Assembly: GCF_018129085.1 (NCBI RefSeq)
Contig: NZ_JAAGBB010000010.1
Span: forward strand, 62,001 to 126,000
DNA from: Plastoroseomonas hellenica
GTDB taxonomy: Bacteria > Pseudomonadota > Alphaproteobacteria > Acetobacterales > Acetobacteraceae
Length of the DNA stretch: 64,000 nucleotides
Direction: 5' to 3'
Shown in pieces: positions 20,100-28,149 of this stretch (positions are counted from its first letter, which is position 1; each line of letters starts with the position of its first letter). A program made the position numbers and the translations under genes. Below the pieces are notes generated by a model. It did not search any database. It was given only the letters and a program-made list of their open reading frames with translations, and had not been told where the DNA came from.

Positions 20100-20206
20100 G
20101 CTCATCGATTTCATCGGCTCCCGGCGGATCCGCTGGCTATGCATCCTCTCGCGCTTCGTCTCCCGAGAGGCGGCGGAGGACCGCGGCGGGCTAGAGTGGT
20201 CTCGAG

Positions 20207-20572
20207 ATGCTGGCGGCGAGCGCGCCAACGACCCATGTGTCGTTCAGTTGCGCAGTGGAAGTGGTTGGGCGTGGAACGCAGGATCCAATCGACACCAGGG
20301 CCCAATCCGCGACTTCCGGCGGGAAGGTCGGTTTCCATCCTGTTGGCCCGGGTCGCCGCGGTGGCCTTGCTGCCGGCGCGTTCTTCGGTTGGGTGTTCCA
20401 CGAGCGCTACTGGCTCTGGCGGCGCTGCTTCAACGAGTTGGGCCGCTGCTGGGATGAAGTCGGCGAGCAAGTGTACGTGGAGCAGGCTGGAGTGATCTGG
20501 GGCACGGTGGCGCTGCTGCCGCTGATTGCGGGGCTGCCGCTATTGGTGTGGGCGCACCGGCACCGAAGCTGA
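20207..20572 (+). CDS. Small membrane protein, start uncertain
   Basis: The last 70 residues look genuine: a hydrophobic segment (AAGAFFGWVF), a charged loop with two cysteines and many aromatics (HERYWLWRRCFNELGRCWDEV), and a second helix (VIWGTVALLPLIAGLPLLVWA) followed by a basic tail. The N-terminal 50 residues are not protein-like. Another frame just upstream reads VSILLARVAAVALL, which would complete the first helix, so a frameshift near 20365 is possible. No family recognised. Confidence 0.45.
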   Translation: MLAASAPTTHVSFSCAVEVVGRGTQDPIDTRAQSATSGGKVGFHPVGPGRRGGLAAGAFFGWVFHERYWLWRRCFNELGRCWDEVGEQVYVEQAGVIWGTVALLPLIAGLPLLVWAHRHRS

Positions 20573-20713
20573 TGGCAAGGGCTTCCGGTGATGGCCCCTG
20601 GGCAGGCCGCATGTCGCGTGTGCACCGGTGGCGATGGGATGGCTCAAGGCTCGCGAAACTCCGATGCCACGTTCCTCTGGCGTATCGCGTTGGTGGCCGC
20701 GTTCATCGACGTC

Positions 20714-20868
20714 ACGACGATAGATGCGATGGGCGAAGATCCGGTGTGCAACGACGCTCAGCATTCCGGTCTTACCCATACCTGCTCCCGCCAGCACCAG
20801 CATCGCACCAGGCGTTGTGGCCGCTCCACCCGGCGCGAGGTCAAGTTGCGCGGCTCGACTGCTGTTCG
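20714..20868 (-). pseudogene. Possible UvrD/Rep-like helicase fragment (Walker A region)
   Basis: A minus-strand frame reads SSRAAQLDLAPGG, then MLVLAGAGMGKTGML and VVAHRIFAHRI. LVLAGAG(T/S)GKT followed by a (R/H)I segment is the N-terminal signature of UvrD/Rep superfamily 1 helicases. Only about 50 residues match, no later helicase motif is present and the frame soon becomes arginine/histidine-rich. Chance resemblance cannot be excluded. Confidence 0.35.
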
Positions 20869-20901
20869 ATGCGCGGGTACAGCGCCGGCCGCGCTCGCGC
20901 G

Positions 20902-21174
20902 TCAGAGAGGCTCAGCATGGCAATTGCCCGCGTGGACGGTGATCAGGGTCGCGCCGGGACCTTCGCGGTCGAGCGTGAGCAGGCGAAACTCGGTGTCGAG
21001 CAGCCACTCTCCATCGTCATCGCGCACGCCGGCGACAATGGCGCCTCTATAGTCCTCACCGTAATCGCGGCGACGACCCAGACCAGTTTGTCGCGCATGG
21101 CGTCGCAGCTCGGCAGACACCGGCAGGGCGCCTTGATGCTTTGGGGGAAGGGCAAAGAGCGTCACTGCGCTCAT
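20902..21174 (-). CDS. Hypothetical protein coupled to the toprim gene
   Basis: A 90-residue frame whose ATG overlaps the toprim gene stop (ATGA at 21174-21171), the same coupling seen between ardC and its partner. The text (AELRRHARQTGLGRRRDYGEDYRGAIVAGVRDDDGEWLLDTEFRLL, LDREGPGATLITVHA) suggests a small alpha/beta protein. No family recognised. Position as the second gene of the toprim operon is the main support. Confidence 0.6.
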   Translation of the reverse strand: MSAVTLFALPPKHQGALPVSAELRRHARQTGLGRRRDYGEDYRGAIVAGVRDDDGEWLLDTEFRLLTLDREGPGATLITVHAGNCHAEPL

Positions 21175-22184
21175 GGGCGAGTGCCTGTGCGGCAGCGGAT
21201 TGGCGTGGCGCCTCCGCTGGCGAAGGCGTCATGCTCCCCTCCCCGGCGAAGGTCATCATTCCAGTCGTTGACGTCGGCAGGCGGGCGACGGTCCTCGACA
21301 CCCACCCCAACGGCCCGCGCTCGCGCGGAGAGCATTCCGGCATACCTTTCGCCGCCAGGATCATTGTCCGTCGCCAAGGCCAGCGCCGCAGCCGGGATCG
21401 AGGCAAGTTCGGCGAGAAGCTGGTCGATCGCGTCGATCGTTCGTGGCCCCATGCCGCCGCCCGTCGCGACATAGAGGGTGTCGCCGGCCAGCCGCTCCCT
21501 GGCGGCGACGCTTAGAGCGTCGATCGGGGCCTCCGCCACCACGATCCGCCGAGGCCGGACCTCACGATGCGGGATCCAGCCTGGCAGTCGGAAGAGGGTC
21601 TTCTCGCCGCCTTTGACGAAACCGCGAAACTCGCGGCCGCGCATCTCGAAGCCGGTTACCTTGCCGCGGTGATCCCGATGGGCAAACCACGCAGATCCAA
21701 AGCCGCCTTCTCGGACCGAATCCCAGGCCGCGGCAGCATGGAGGATGGGGCTTGGCAGCGCCCTCTCCTCGCTGAGGTAGCGCCAGGCGCGAGAGCTCTG
21801 GCTGAGGACTTGGGCCCTGCTCCATCGCTCTGCCGCCGGCGGCGGCGGCGCGCCGTCCTTCTCTCTCGCCGGCTGGTGCGGAGCGAAGGCGGGCCGCAGC
21901 CCCACGAAGTCGCGAAGGAGCTTCCTGACGTGGCCAAAGTTGAGATCCGGCCGGAGGTGCTGGACGAGGGCGAAGATGTCACCTCTCGCGGTGCCACCGG
22001 CATCCCACCAGCCGCGGCCGCCATGATTCACGATGATGATCTCGCCGCGGCCGCGGCGGTATTTTAGGCAGTCGCGCGTACTCCCGGCGCGATCGAGCTG
22101 CCACTGCGGCGCGAGGTTCTCGAGCAGGGCGGCGCAATGCACGGCGTCGCGCAGGTGCTTCAACTCCGGGTCGTGTCCACTCAT
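21171..22184 (-). CDS. Toprim-domain protein, plasmid primase-like (DUF3991/toprim)
   Basis: A 337-residue protein. The N-terminal half (WQLDRAGSTRDCLKYRRGRGEIIIVNHGGRGWWD, GDIFALVQHL) resembles the zinc-finger-like/DUF3991 part of plasmid primases, but without an obvious zinc ribbon. The C-terminal half is a toprim fold: VVAEAPIDALSVA with the catalytic Glu (about residue 218) and ATDNDPGGERYA with the acidic DxD (about 267). Such proteins occur beside ardC on mobile elements and probably act in DNA replication or protection on entry. Strong ribosome site GGAGG before ATG 22184; leader carries structured element copy C. Confidence 0.82.
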   Translation of the reverse strand: MSGHDPELKHLRDAVHCAALLENLAPQWQLDRAGSTRDCLKYRRGRGEIIIVNHGGRGWWDAGGTARGDIFALVQHLRPDLNFGHVRKLLRDFVGLRPAFAPHQPAREKDGAPPPPAAERWSRAQVLSQSSRAWRYLSEERALPSPILHAAAAWDSVREGGFGSAWFAHRDHRGKVTGFEMRGREFRGFVKGGEKTLFRLPGWIPHREVRPRRIVVAEAPIDALSVAARERLAGDTLYVATGGGMGPRTIDAIDQLLAELASIPAAALALATDNDPGGERYAGMLSARARAVGVGVEDRRPPADVNDWNDDLRRGGEHDAFASGGATPIRCRTGTRP

Positions 22185-22236
22185 CTCCAGGCCTCCTTCC
22201 TTGGATGCCTTCCGTTCGCCGCGAGGCGGGAGCGGG

Positions 22237-22291
22237 ACAAGGGCGCAGCCGGGGATTCGCCCGGCGCGGGAGCGCAGCGACGGACCCTTGT
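22237..22291 (-). ncRNA. Structured leader element, copy C (upstream of the toprim gene)
   Basis: On the minus strand: ACAAGGG, TCC, GTCGCTGCGCTCC, a hairpin with arms GCCGGG/CCCGGC (22248-22253 with 22260-22265, 6-nt loop) extended by 3 bp across a bulged base, then CCCTTGT. It ends 52 bp before ATG 22184. The hairpin arms differ from copies A and B but still pair, while GTCGCTSCGCTCC stays fixed. Confidence 0.6.
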
Positions 22292-22304
22292 CGCGCGGCC
22301 GGCG

Positions 22305-22514
22305 CTAGCGGTATCGCCTCTCTTCCCCAGGCATGCTGTCATCCCAATCGCCTTCGTCCGATTGGTGAAGCAGCGTGTGGCCAAACGGCGCGAATGAGAA
22401 AATCCCGGCGTCGTAGGCCTGAAACTCCTGGAGGATCTCCACGCGCTGCTGAACCGCGTACTGAGTGAGGTAGTAGACTAGGCCGTCGACAATCCCGCTT
22501 GCCGTGCGCCTTGC
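22305..22514 (-). pseudogene. C-terminal fragment of an unidentified protein
   Basis: A minus-strand frame ending at TAG 22305 reads GIVDGLVYYLTQYAVQQRVE, ILQEFQAYDAGIFSFAPFGH and TLLHQSDEGDWDDSMPGE. It is clearly protein-like, with a helix rich in aromatics and an acidic tail, yet it has no ATG and upstream stops limit it to about 69 residues. It stops 14 bp before structured element C and may be the broken first gene of the toprim operon. No family recognised. Confidence 0.45.
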
Positions 22515-22564
22515 TCAACCAAGGGCCGTTGTTCAGCCGGCCTCCAGCATCACCGCTCAGGAAC

Positions 22565-22876
22565 ATGCATGCCACAAGATGCCACCGGCCTGACATCCTT
22601 GCGCTGACTGCCGAGATCGTCGCGGCGCATGTCGCTCATAATACCGTCGCCCGGGCCGACCTGCCGGCACTGATCCAGAACCTGCATGGTGCCTTTGCGA
22701 GCCTCGGCGCGCTGACGGTATCGAGTAGCGGCGGCGAACTTCGCCGTTGGAATTTCTGGCCGCTTCGGGTCCCGCTAAACCGCGGCGTGCGGTGCCAAGC
22801 GGCGGATGTGAGCGACCATCTCTCCGGCCGTGGTATCGAGCTCGTCGAGCGGAACCCGCACACGACGCAAGTCTGA
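22565..22876 (+). pseudogene. Truncated MucR/Ros-family regulator
   Basis: ATG 22565 opens with DILALTAEIVAAHVAHNTV and ADLPALIQNLHGAFASLG, the conserved N-terminal oligomerisation part of MucR/Ros proteins. The C2H2-like zinc finger that binds DNA should follow but is missing: after about 22705 the frame runs antisense through the neighbouring PH-like gene and loses all resemblance. A deletion or rearrangement has replaced the 3' half. Confidence 0.65.
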
Positions 22877-23153
22877 GCCAATGTTCCCCGCCCCACTCAT
22901 AACATCAGAGCCGACGTAGAGATCGTTGACGAGTTCCAGGTCGATAATATTCGTTGCGGTGCCATGGTTCCTCACCTGTCGGATCTGATGCCAGGGGATG
23001 AGTACGCCACCGGAACGCTGATCTTGAAACCCCTCTGACGACAAAACGGCGGATCGATCCGAAAGCTGCCGCACATAGCAGAGGGACGCCAATGCCCAGC
23101 TTTGCCACGATGACAAACAAATGTCCGCCGCGAAGGCCGTTTCGGATCTCCAT
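22775..23153 (-). pseudogene. STM3941-like (PH-domain-like) membrane protein, frameshifted
   Basis: From ATG 23153 the frame reads MEIRNGLRGGHLFVIVAKLG and a hydrophobic stretch ending CAAAFGSI; the continuation SAVLSSEGFQDQRSGGVLIP, WHQIRQV, and the C-terminal VAHIRRLAPHAAV (stop 22775) is in another frame. The switch falls at about 23040-23060. The pattern of a membrane helix followed by an IPW-containing beta domain is that of STM3941-like proteins. The 3' end overlaps the read-through tail of the truncated MucR gene. Confidence 0.5.
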
Positions 23154-23656
23154 GGCGCTCGGTCCCCACGATTCTTGTACCGAACATCCGCCTCTTTGAC
23201 GGTCCCGTAAACTGGGCCGCACGCGCCACGCGCTCCCATCTGGAGGCAGCCCTGGCACTTTGGAGGCGGTGCATCAGACCGGAATCCATGTGGCATCGCA
23301 TGTCCGCGCCCAGACGGATGCTCGAGACATTGCAGGCTGGCCGGAGCTGAAGGCATGTCGGGGTGGATGGGCGCCGGGAAGGGCATCCGAGTTTGGCACC
23401 GCTGCCGAGAACCGATGCCCTGTAGCGCATCGGCCGCCGCGTTGTGGTTTCCCGCCGAGGCCGGGCGGACGGCGACCGCGTCGGCATGTAGGAAAATGTC
23501 GGCACGCGCTACTTCGGTCGGGCCGCCCGGTGGAGGGCGGGATCAGCTTCGGCGTACTCCGAGAACGCCCTGGCCGCCTCGCAGACCGGATCCACGCCTA
23601 GGCCGCCGGTGCGCCTGCTCGATGTCCAGCTGTCGCGCTTAGATCCGCAGGTGGCA
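23154..23656. other. No intact gene recognised
   Basis: Between the frameshifted PH-like gene and the GGDEF-EAL gene. A short minus-strand frame ending at TAG 23509 (VDPVCEAARAFSEYAEADPA) is protein-like for about 28 residues and may be a gene tail; nothing else convincing. Confidence 0.4.
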
Positions 23657-26026
23657 TCACACGATCGCGGTCTGCGTGCCCGCCGCGTTTAAGATCTCCA
23701 ATCGGTCCTCAAGCGCGGCGACGAGAGGCGCGTCTCGCTCGCTCGGCTTCGGGGTGCTGAAGAGGTAGCCCTGCGCTTCGAAACAGCCTTCCACCGTGAC
23801 GAGTTGAAGATGAGCAGCTGTTTCGACGCCTTCGGCAACCGTCGTGACCCCGAGGCGGCGGCCGAGATCTGCCACCAGCCCAACGATAGCCGCGCAATCC
23901 GGCCGCTCCACGGCATCTCGGACGAAGGTTCCATCGATCTTGATTTTGTCGAAAGCGAAGGCTCTCAAATGAGCCAGGGACGAGTACCCCGTGCCAAAAT
24001 CATCGAGCGCAACGCGGACCCCTATCTCCCGGGCGTGCCGCAAATCGGCGATGCAATCGAACGCTTCGCTCAACAAGGCCGACTCCGTCACTTCGATTTC
24101 AAGCCGATCAGCCGGCAGACCCGATCCAGCAAGTGCGGTCAGAATGGCAGGAATCAACGTGCCTTTGCCGAGCTGCGTCGCCGAGATGTTCACCGCGACG
24201 CGTGCTCCATCAGCCCATCCAGCCGCCTCCCGGCACGCCTGGTCCAGCACGAACGTGCCGAGACGATCGATGAGTCCGCTCTCCTCCGCGACATGGATAA
24301 ATTCGCTCGGCGGAACCCAGCCGTGCTGCGGGTGATGCCATCGCGCCAGTGCTTCGCGCGCCGTGACGCGGCCCGACCGAAGACAGACGATTGGCTGATA
24401 GAAGACAAACAGGTCGCGGCACTCGACCAGGGCGGTCCGCAACTCGGCCTCGAGACGCACCCGCTCCTGCACGCGTATTTCCATCCCCGGCGAAAACGTT
24501 CTGTAGGTGCCCTTGCCGACGGCTTTCGCCGCATACAGCGCCATGTCTGCCCGCGACAGGAGCCTCTCAGCCTCTCTGCCATGGCCGGGGATCAACGCGA
24601 TGCCAATCGATGCCCCGATCTGAACATGCCGATCGTCACCGAGCGTGTAGGGCGCGCCAAGCTCCGCGATGAGTTCCGTTGCCAGTGCCGCTGCCCCGCC
24701 GACCTCCTCGTCCTCGACGAGGATCGCGAATTCGTCGCCTCCAAGCCGTCCGACGATCAGCTCGGCTCGGCTGCGCGCAGCCTGCAGGCGCCCGGCGACC
24801 TGGCGGAGCAGTTCGTCACCCACCAGGTGCCCTCGTAGGTCGTTCACCATCTTGAATCCATCGAGGTCGATGAGAAGGAGGCCGCCCCGGCTCTCGGGGC
24901 GCGCGAGGCTGGCCTCAAGCCTGTCGCGGAACGTGGCGCGGTTCGGAAGACCGGTGAGCACGTCGTAATGCGCGAGCTGCCGAATACGGCGCTCCGCCGC
25001 GACCTGCTGCGTCACGATCGACAGCGACAGCATCGGCCCGATGTAGCTGCCGTCATCGTCGTGGATCGGCGCGACTTGAAGATCCACGACCTCTTGCCCG
25101 ACCGCGACCCGCGCGTGGTGTGGCAAGTTCGCGGGATCGGCCAAGATCCGGCGCTGGTGTTGTGGGTTGGCGTGGAACACGTCAACGCAGGTGCCGACCA
25201 GTTGGTCCGCCTTGACCGGCAGCAGGCCCTCAATGGTGCCGAGCGTCCGCTTCGCCGTCTCGTTGGCGAAGTTGATGACGAAGGTTGCCGGATCGAGCGT
25301 CATCACGGCGATTGGCATGTCATCGATCATGCGAAGAAGTCGATGCTGCTCCTTCGCCTTCCGCGCGGCCTCCACCTGCGCGTCGATCATCCTCGTAAAG
25401 TCGCGATAATTGATGAGGAGAATCGCCAGCATGCCGGAGGAGACGAGGCCGGTGTTAATAGCGGTCGCCACGAAGGTTGGCTCGCCTGTCGACGCGAAGA
25501 ACGCGACGATAGCGCCGTTCACGATGACTGTGCCGGTGATCGCAGCGGACCTTAGATGCAGCAAGCTGAAGATGCATGCGATTACGGTGATCGCCATGTA
25601 AAATACGACGTGCGATTTCGTGTACGCGTCGCCGTACGGAAATAACATGAGGGACCACGCCGTGAAGGCGACCGCGATGATACTCGACAGATAATTGGTT
25701 CTTGTCAGCGCCTGCCGGGCCTGTTCCGGAGTCGGCTCGGCGCTTCGGACACGCAGCCAATGGACGGCACGTACCCCACACCCGAGTGTCATGATCGCCG
25801 GAACGCCGGTCGTCAGCCAAGTCGGCGCAACGGCCATATGGGTAGCTGCAACAATCCAAGTGTTCGAGATGAGTATGAGGTACATCAACGGCAGTTGCCG
25901 CGAGAAGGCACGATACTGGGCCTTCAGTAGCTCCGGCTTCCCATCGGGCACCGTCATGAACGCGATAAGGGACTTAATGACCTCAGCCATTGCTCGCGGG
26001 TCCGATTTGATCTCGCAGCAGATCAT
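23657..26026 (-). CDS. Membrane-bound GGDEF-EAL protein (c-di-GMP turnover)
   Basis: A 789-residue signalling protein. Residues 40-215 carry about six membrane helices; a PAS-like segment follows (IDDMPIAVMTLDPATFVINFANE, about 235-330); then a GGDEF domain with intact RLGGDEF (about 445) and an EAL domain with EALARW (about 570), DDFGTGYSS (about 690) and AEGVET (about 745). Both diguanylate cyclase and phosphodiesterase signatures are present, so either activity is possible. It has no obvious operon partner. An in-frame ATG at 25990 is an alternative start; 26026 has a GGGCAGGG just upstream. Confidence 0.9.
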   Translation of the reverse strand: MICCEIKSDPRAMAEVIKSLIAFMTVPDGKPELLKAQYRAFSRQLPLMYLILISNTWIVAATHMAVAPTWLTTGVPAIMTLGCGVRAVHWLRVRSAEPTPEQARQALTRTNYLSSIIAVAFTAWSLMLFPYGDAYTKSHVVFYMAITVIACIFSLLHLRSAAITGTVIVNGAIVAFFASTGEPTFVATAINTGLVSSGMLAILLINYRDFTRMIDAQVEAARKAKEQHRLLRMIDDMPIAVMTLDPATFVINFANETAKRTLGTIEGLLPVKADQLVGTCVDVFHANPQHQRRILADPANLPHHARVAVGQEVVDLQVAPIHDDDGSYIGPMLSLSIVTQQVAAERRIRQLAHYDVLTGLPNRATFRDRLEASLARPESRGGLLLIDLDGFKMVNDLRGHLVGDELLRQVAGRLQAARSRAELIVGRLGGDEFAILVEDEEVGGAAALATELIAELGAPYTLGDDRHVQIGASIGIALIPGHGREAERLLSRADMALYAAKAVGKGTYRTFSPGMEIRVQERVRLEAELRTALVECRDLFVFYQPIVCLRSGRVTAREALARWHHPQHGWVPPSEFIHVAEESGLIDRLGTFVLDQACREAAGWADGARVAVNISATQLGKGTLIPAILTALAGSGLPADRLEIEVTESALLSEAFDCIADLRHAREIGVRVALDDFGTGYSSLAHLRAFAFDKIKIDGTFVRDAVERPDCAAIVGLVADLGRRLGVTTVAEGVETAAHLQLVTVEGCFEAQGYLFSTPKPSERDAPLVAALEDRLEILNAAGTQTAIV

Positions 26027-26239
26027 CCCTGCCCGTCGATGGCCAGTCAGCAGGCCGCGACCTGCGACCGGGCAGCCGGGTGGGCTGGTCGCACATCGAT
26101 CGGCGGCCGTGGGCCGATGCCGAGGATCTTCACTGCCGAAAGTGTCGCTGCGGTGCTGGTGTTTGCCTCGTCGAGGTTGAGGCGAACGGGTCCAGGCAAA
26201 CTCGAGATTTTTGTCCCTATTTCATTATGCTCTCGAGGG

Positions 26240-26893
26240 TCAGGCCTTCTCCCGTTTCCGTGAGTAGGCGCGGATGAACGCGTCGCAGATCCCGGAGACA
26301 GCTGCTTCGAGGTCGAGCGGGTTGCACGCGCTGCCGCCCATTTGATCCTGATGCAAGGCCGCAATGAGGATCGGCGACAGCAGCATGAGGGATGCCGCGC
26401 GCGTATCGGCTTCGATCATCTCGCCGCGGGCAACATGCTCGTCCAACCGGCGTTGGAGTGCCTGCTGCGCCGGATCCACCATGAACCGCAGGGCGGAGGG
26501 GCCGATCGCGGGGTCCAGCAGCCCCTCCGCCAGGCCCACCGCGAAAGCGTCGCCGAGCCGGACCGGGCCGGCATGGCGCATGCCCCGCACCAGCGACAGC
26601 GCGAACTCGTGGATTGATTCGGCGAACGGGGCAGAGGTCATCGCCGCCGAGGCAAGGCGCGCTTGACCCATCTTCAGGAACTCCTCGAGGATCGCCGCGA
26701 TCACCTCCGCCCGGCTGCTGCCGAAGTAGTGGCGGAGCGTGGGCGCGGTCACCCCCGCAGCCTCGGCAAGCTGGCGCAGGCTTGGCCGCGCGGTTTCGCG
26801 GCGCAGCACACGCATCATCATGCGCCGCAGCAGGGCCGTGCGCTTCTCCTCGTAGTCGCTGTCGCGCGCACCCTTGGGCCTAGCCACAGCCAC
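26240..26893 (-). CDS. TetR-family transcriptional regulator
   Basis: A 217-residue TetR-type regulator: N-terminal helix-turn-helix SLRQLAEAAGVTAPTLRHYFGSSRAEVIAAIL (about residues 32-65), then an alpha-helical ligand domain. The GTG at 26893 (or 26887) is preferred, with AGGGGG just upstream; the frame is open to 27025, but that extension would run over the crtY start. It is divergent from crtY with only 56 bp between them, so it probably controls itself and the crtYIB genes. Whether it senses a carotenoid, precursor or stress signal cannot be told. Confidence 0.85.
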   Translation of the reverse strand: MAVARPKGARDSDYEEKRTALLRRMMMRVLRRETARPSLRQLAEAAGVTAPTLRHYFGSSRAEVIAAILEEFLKMGQARLASAAMTSAPFAESIHEFALSLVRGMRHAGPVRLGDAFAVGLAEGLLDPAIGPSALRFMVDPAQQALQRRLDEHVARGEMIEADTRAASLMLLSPILIAALHQDQMGGSACNPLDLEAAVSGICDAFIRAYSRKREKA

Positions 26894-26949
26894 ATGCCCC
26901 CTGTCGAATGGCTGGACGGGTGGTTTCTTTATAGCTACTGATATGAAGA
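26894..26949. promoter_or_regulatory. Short divergent promoter region, tetR / crtY
   Basis: A 56-bp spacer that must contain the start signals of both the TetR gene and crtY. It is AT-rich relative to its surroundings (TTTCTTTATAGCTACTGATA); TATAGCT at about 26929 could be a -10 box for crtY. A TetR operator would almost certainly lie here, but no clean palindrome is visible. Confidence 0.4.
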
Positions 26950-28149
26950 ATGCCTTGGCCAGCGAACCCAGAGGACGGGCCCTCCAGACGCTGCGACGTG
27001 CTGTTGCTGGGCGGTGGGCTCGCAAATGGGCTGCTTGCGCTGGAATTGCGGCGCAGCCGGCCAGCGTTGAACGTCGTCATGTTGGAACGGCGCCGCGGTC
27101 CGGACCGCCTTCACACATGGTGCATGTTTCGTCCTGACGCCGCCAAGGATGGCTGGTCCGCGATCGAACCATATTTCGAGCGAATCTGGTCTGGGTACAC
27201 CGTGGCGTTTCCCGAGTATAGGCGGCGTCTCGGCACCGAATATGGGTGTCTCACCGGGGCCGCGCTGTATGGCGCGACGGCCGCAGCGCTGGGTGCGAAT
27301 CTGGTGGAGGGCGCGGAGGTGTTGGAGGCAGGGCCGGATGGCGCACGGCTCGCAGACGGCCGGAGCTTCCTGGCGCCGCTGGTGATTGATGGCCGCGGTT
27401 GGCGTCACTCGACCGCGCTCCGTTGCGGCTGGCAGAAATTCGTCGGGTTGGAATGCCGCCTCGAGCAGCCGCATGGGCTGGACCTGCCGATGGTGATGGA
27501 TGCCGAGGTCGAGCAGGCCGACGGCTTCCGCTTCCTCTACCTGCTGCCATTGGGTCCCGATCGTCTGTTGATCGAAGACACGCGCTACAGCGCCGAGCCC
27601 GAGCTCGACCTTTGCAGGTTCACCGTGTCGATCCGTCGCCACGCCGGTGCCCGCGGTTGGCGGATCGCGGAGGTGCTGCGCCGGGAGGAGGGCGTTTTGC
27701 CGGTTGTGCTTGGCGGCGATTTCGCCACCTTCCTGGCGGAGCAGGGCAGCGTGCCGGCGGTGGGCGCCAGGGGCGGCTTCTTCCACCCGACCACCGGCTA
27801 CTCCCTGGCCCGGGCGATCGACACGGCGGCATTGATCGCTACGGCGCCTCGACCGGCCAGCCGAGATGTCGCGACCGCGCTTCGGCAGCGGGCGATCGCA
27901 GATTGGCGCGGCGATGGCTTCTATCGCGTCCTGAACCGCATGCTTTTCCAGGCTGCGGCGCCGGCCGAGCGGTATCGCATCCTGCAGCGCTTCTATCGCC
28001 TGCCGCAGCCGCTGATCGAGCGCTTCTACGGCGGGCGCCTCACCCTCGCGGACAAGGCGCGCATCCTGCTCGGCCGGCCACCAGTGCCGATCCTTGCCGC
28101 GCTGCGTGCCGTGCGCGGCCTGCCGCAGGAGGCTTCCGCGCATGCCTGA
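26950..28149 (+). CDS. crtY: Lycopene beta-cyclase
   Basis: A 399-residue CrtY-type cyclase that converts lycopene to beta-carotene by closing both ends. It begins with an FAD/NAD-binding motif (CDVLLLGGGLANGLLALEL), has the family HTW segment (DRLHTWCMF), VIDGRGW, FLYLLPLGPDRLLIEDTRY and GGFFHPTTGYSLARA. First gene of the crtY-crtI-crtB block; the crtI start lies inside its 3' end (8-base overlap). Near full length for the family (about 380-400). Confidence 0.92.
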   Translation: MPWPANPEDGPSRRCDVLLLGGGLANGLLALELRRSRPALNVVMLERRRGPDRLHTWCMFRPDAAKDGWSAIEPYFERIWSGYTVAFPEYRRRLGTEYGCLTGAALYGATAAALGANLVEGAEVLEAGPDGARLADGRSFLAPLVIDGRGWRHSTALRCGWQKFVGLECRLEQPHGLDLPMVMDAEVEQADGFRFLYLLPLGPDRLLIEDTRYSAEPELDLCRFTVSIRRHAGARGWRIAEVLRREEGVLPVVLGGDFATFLAEQGSVPAVGARGGFFHPTTGYSLARAIDTAALIATAPRPASRDVATALRQRAIADWRGDGFYRVLNRMLFQAAAPAERYRILQRFYRLPQPLIERFYGGRLTLADKARILLGRPPVPILAALRAVRGLPQEASAHA

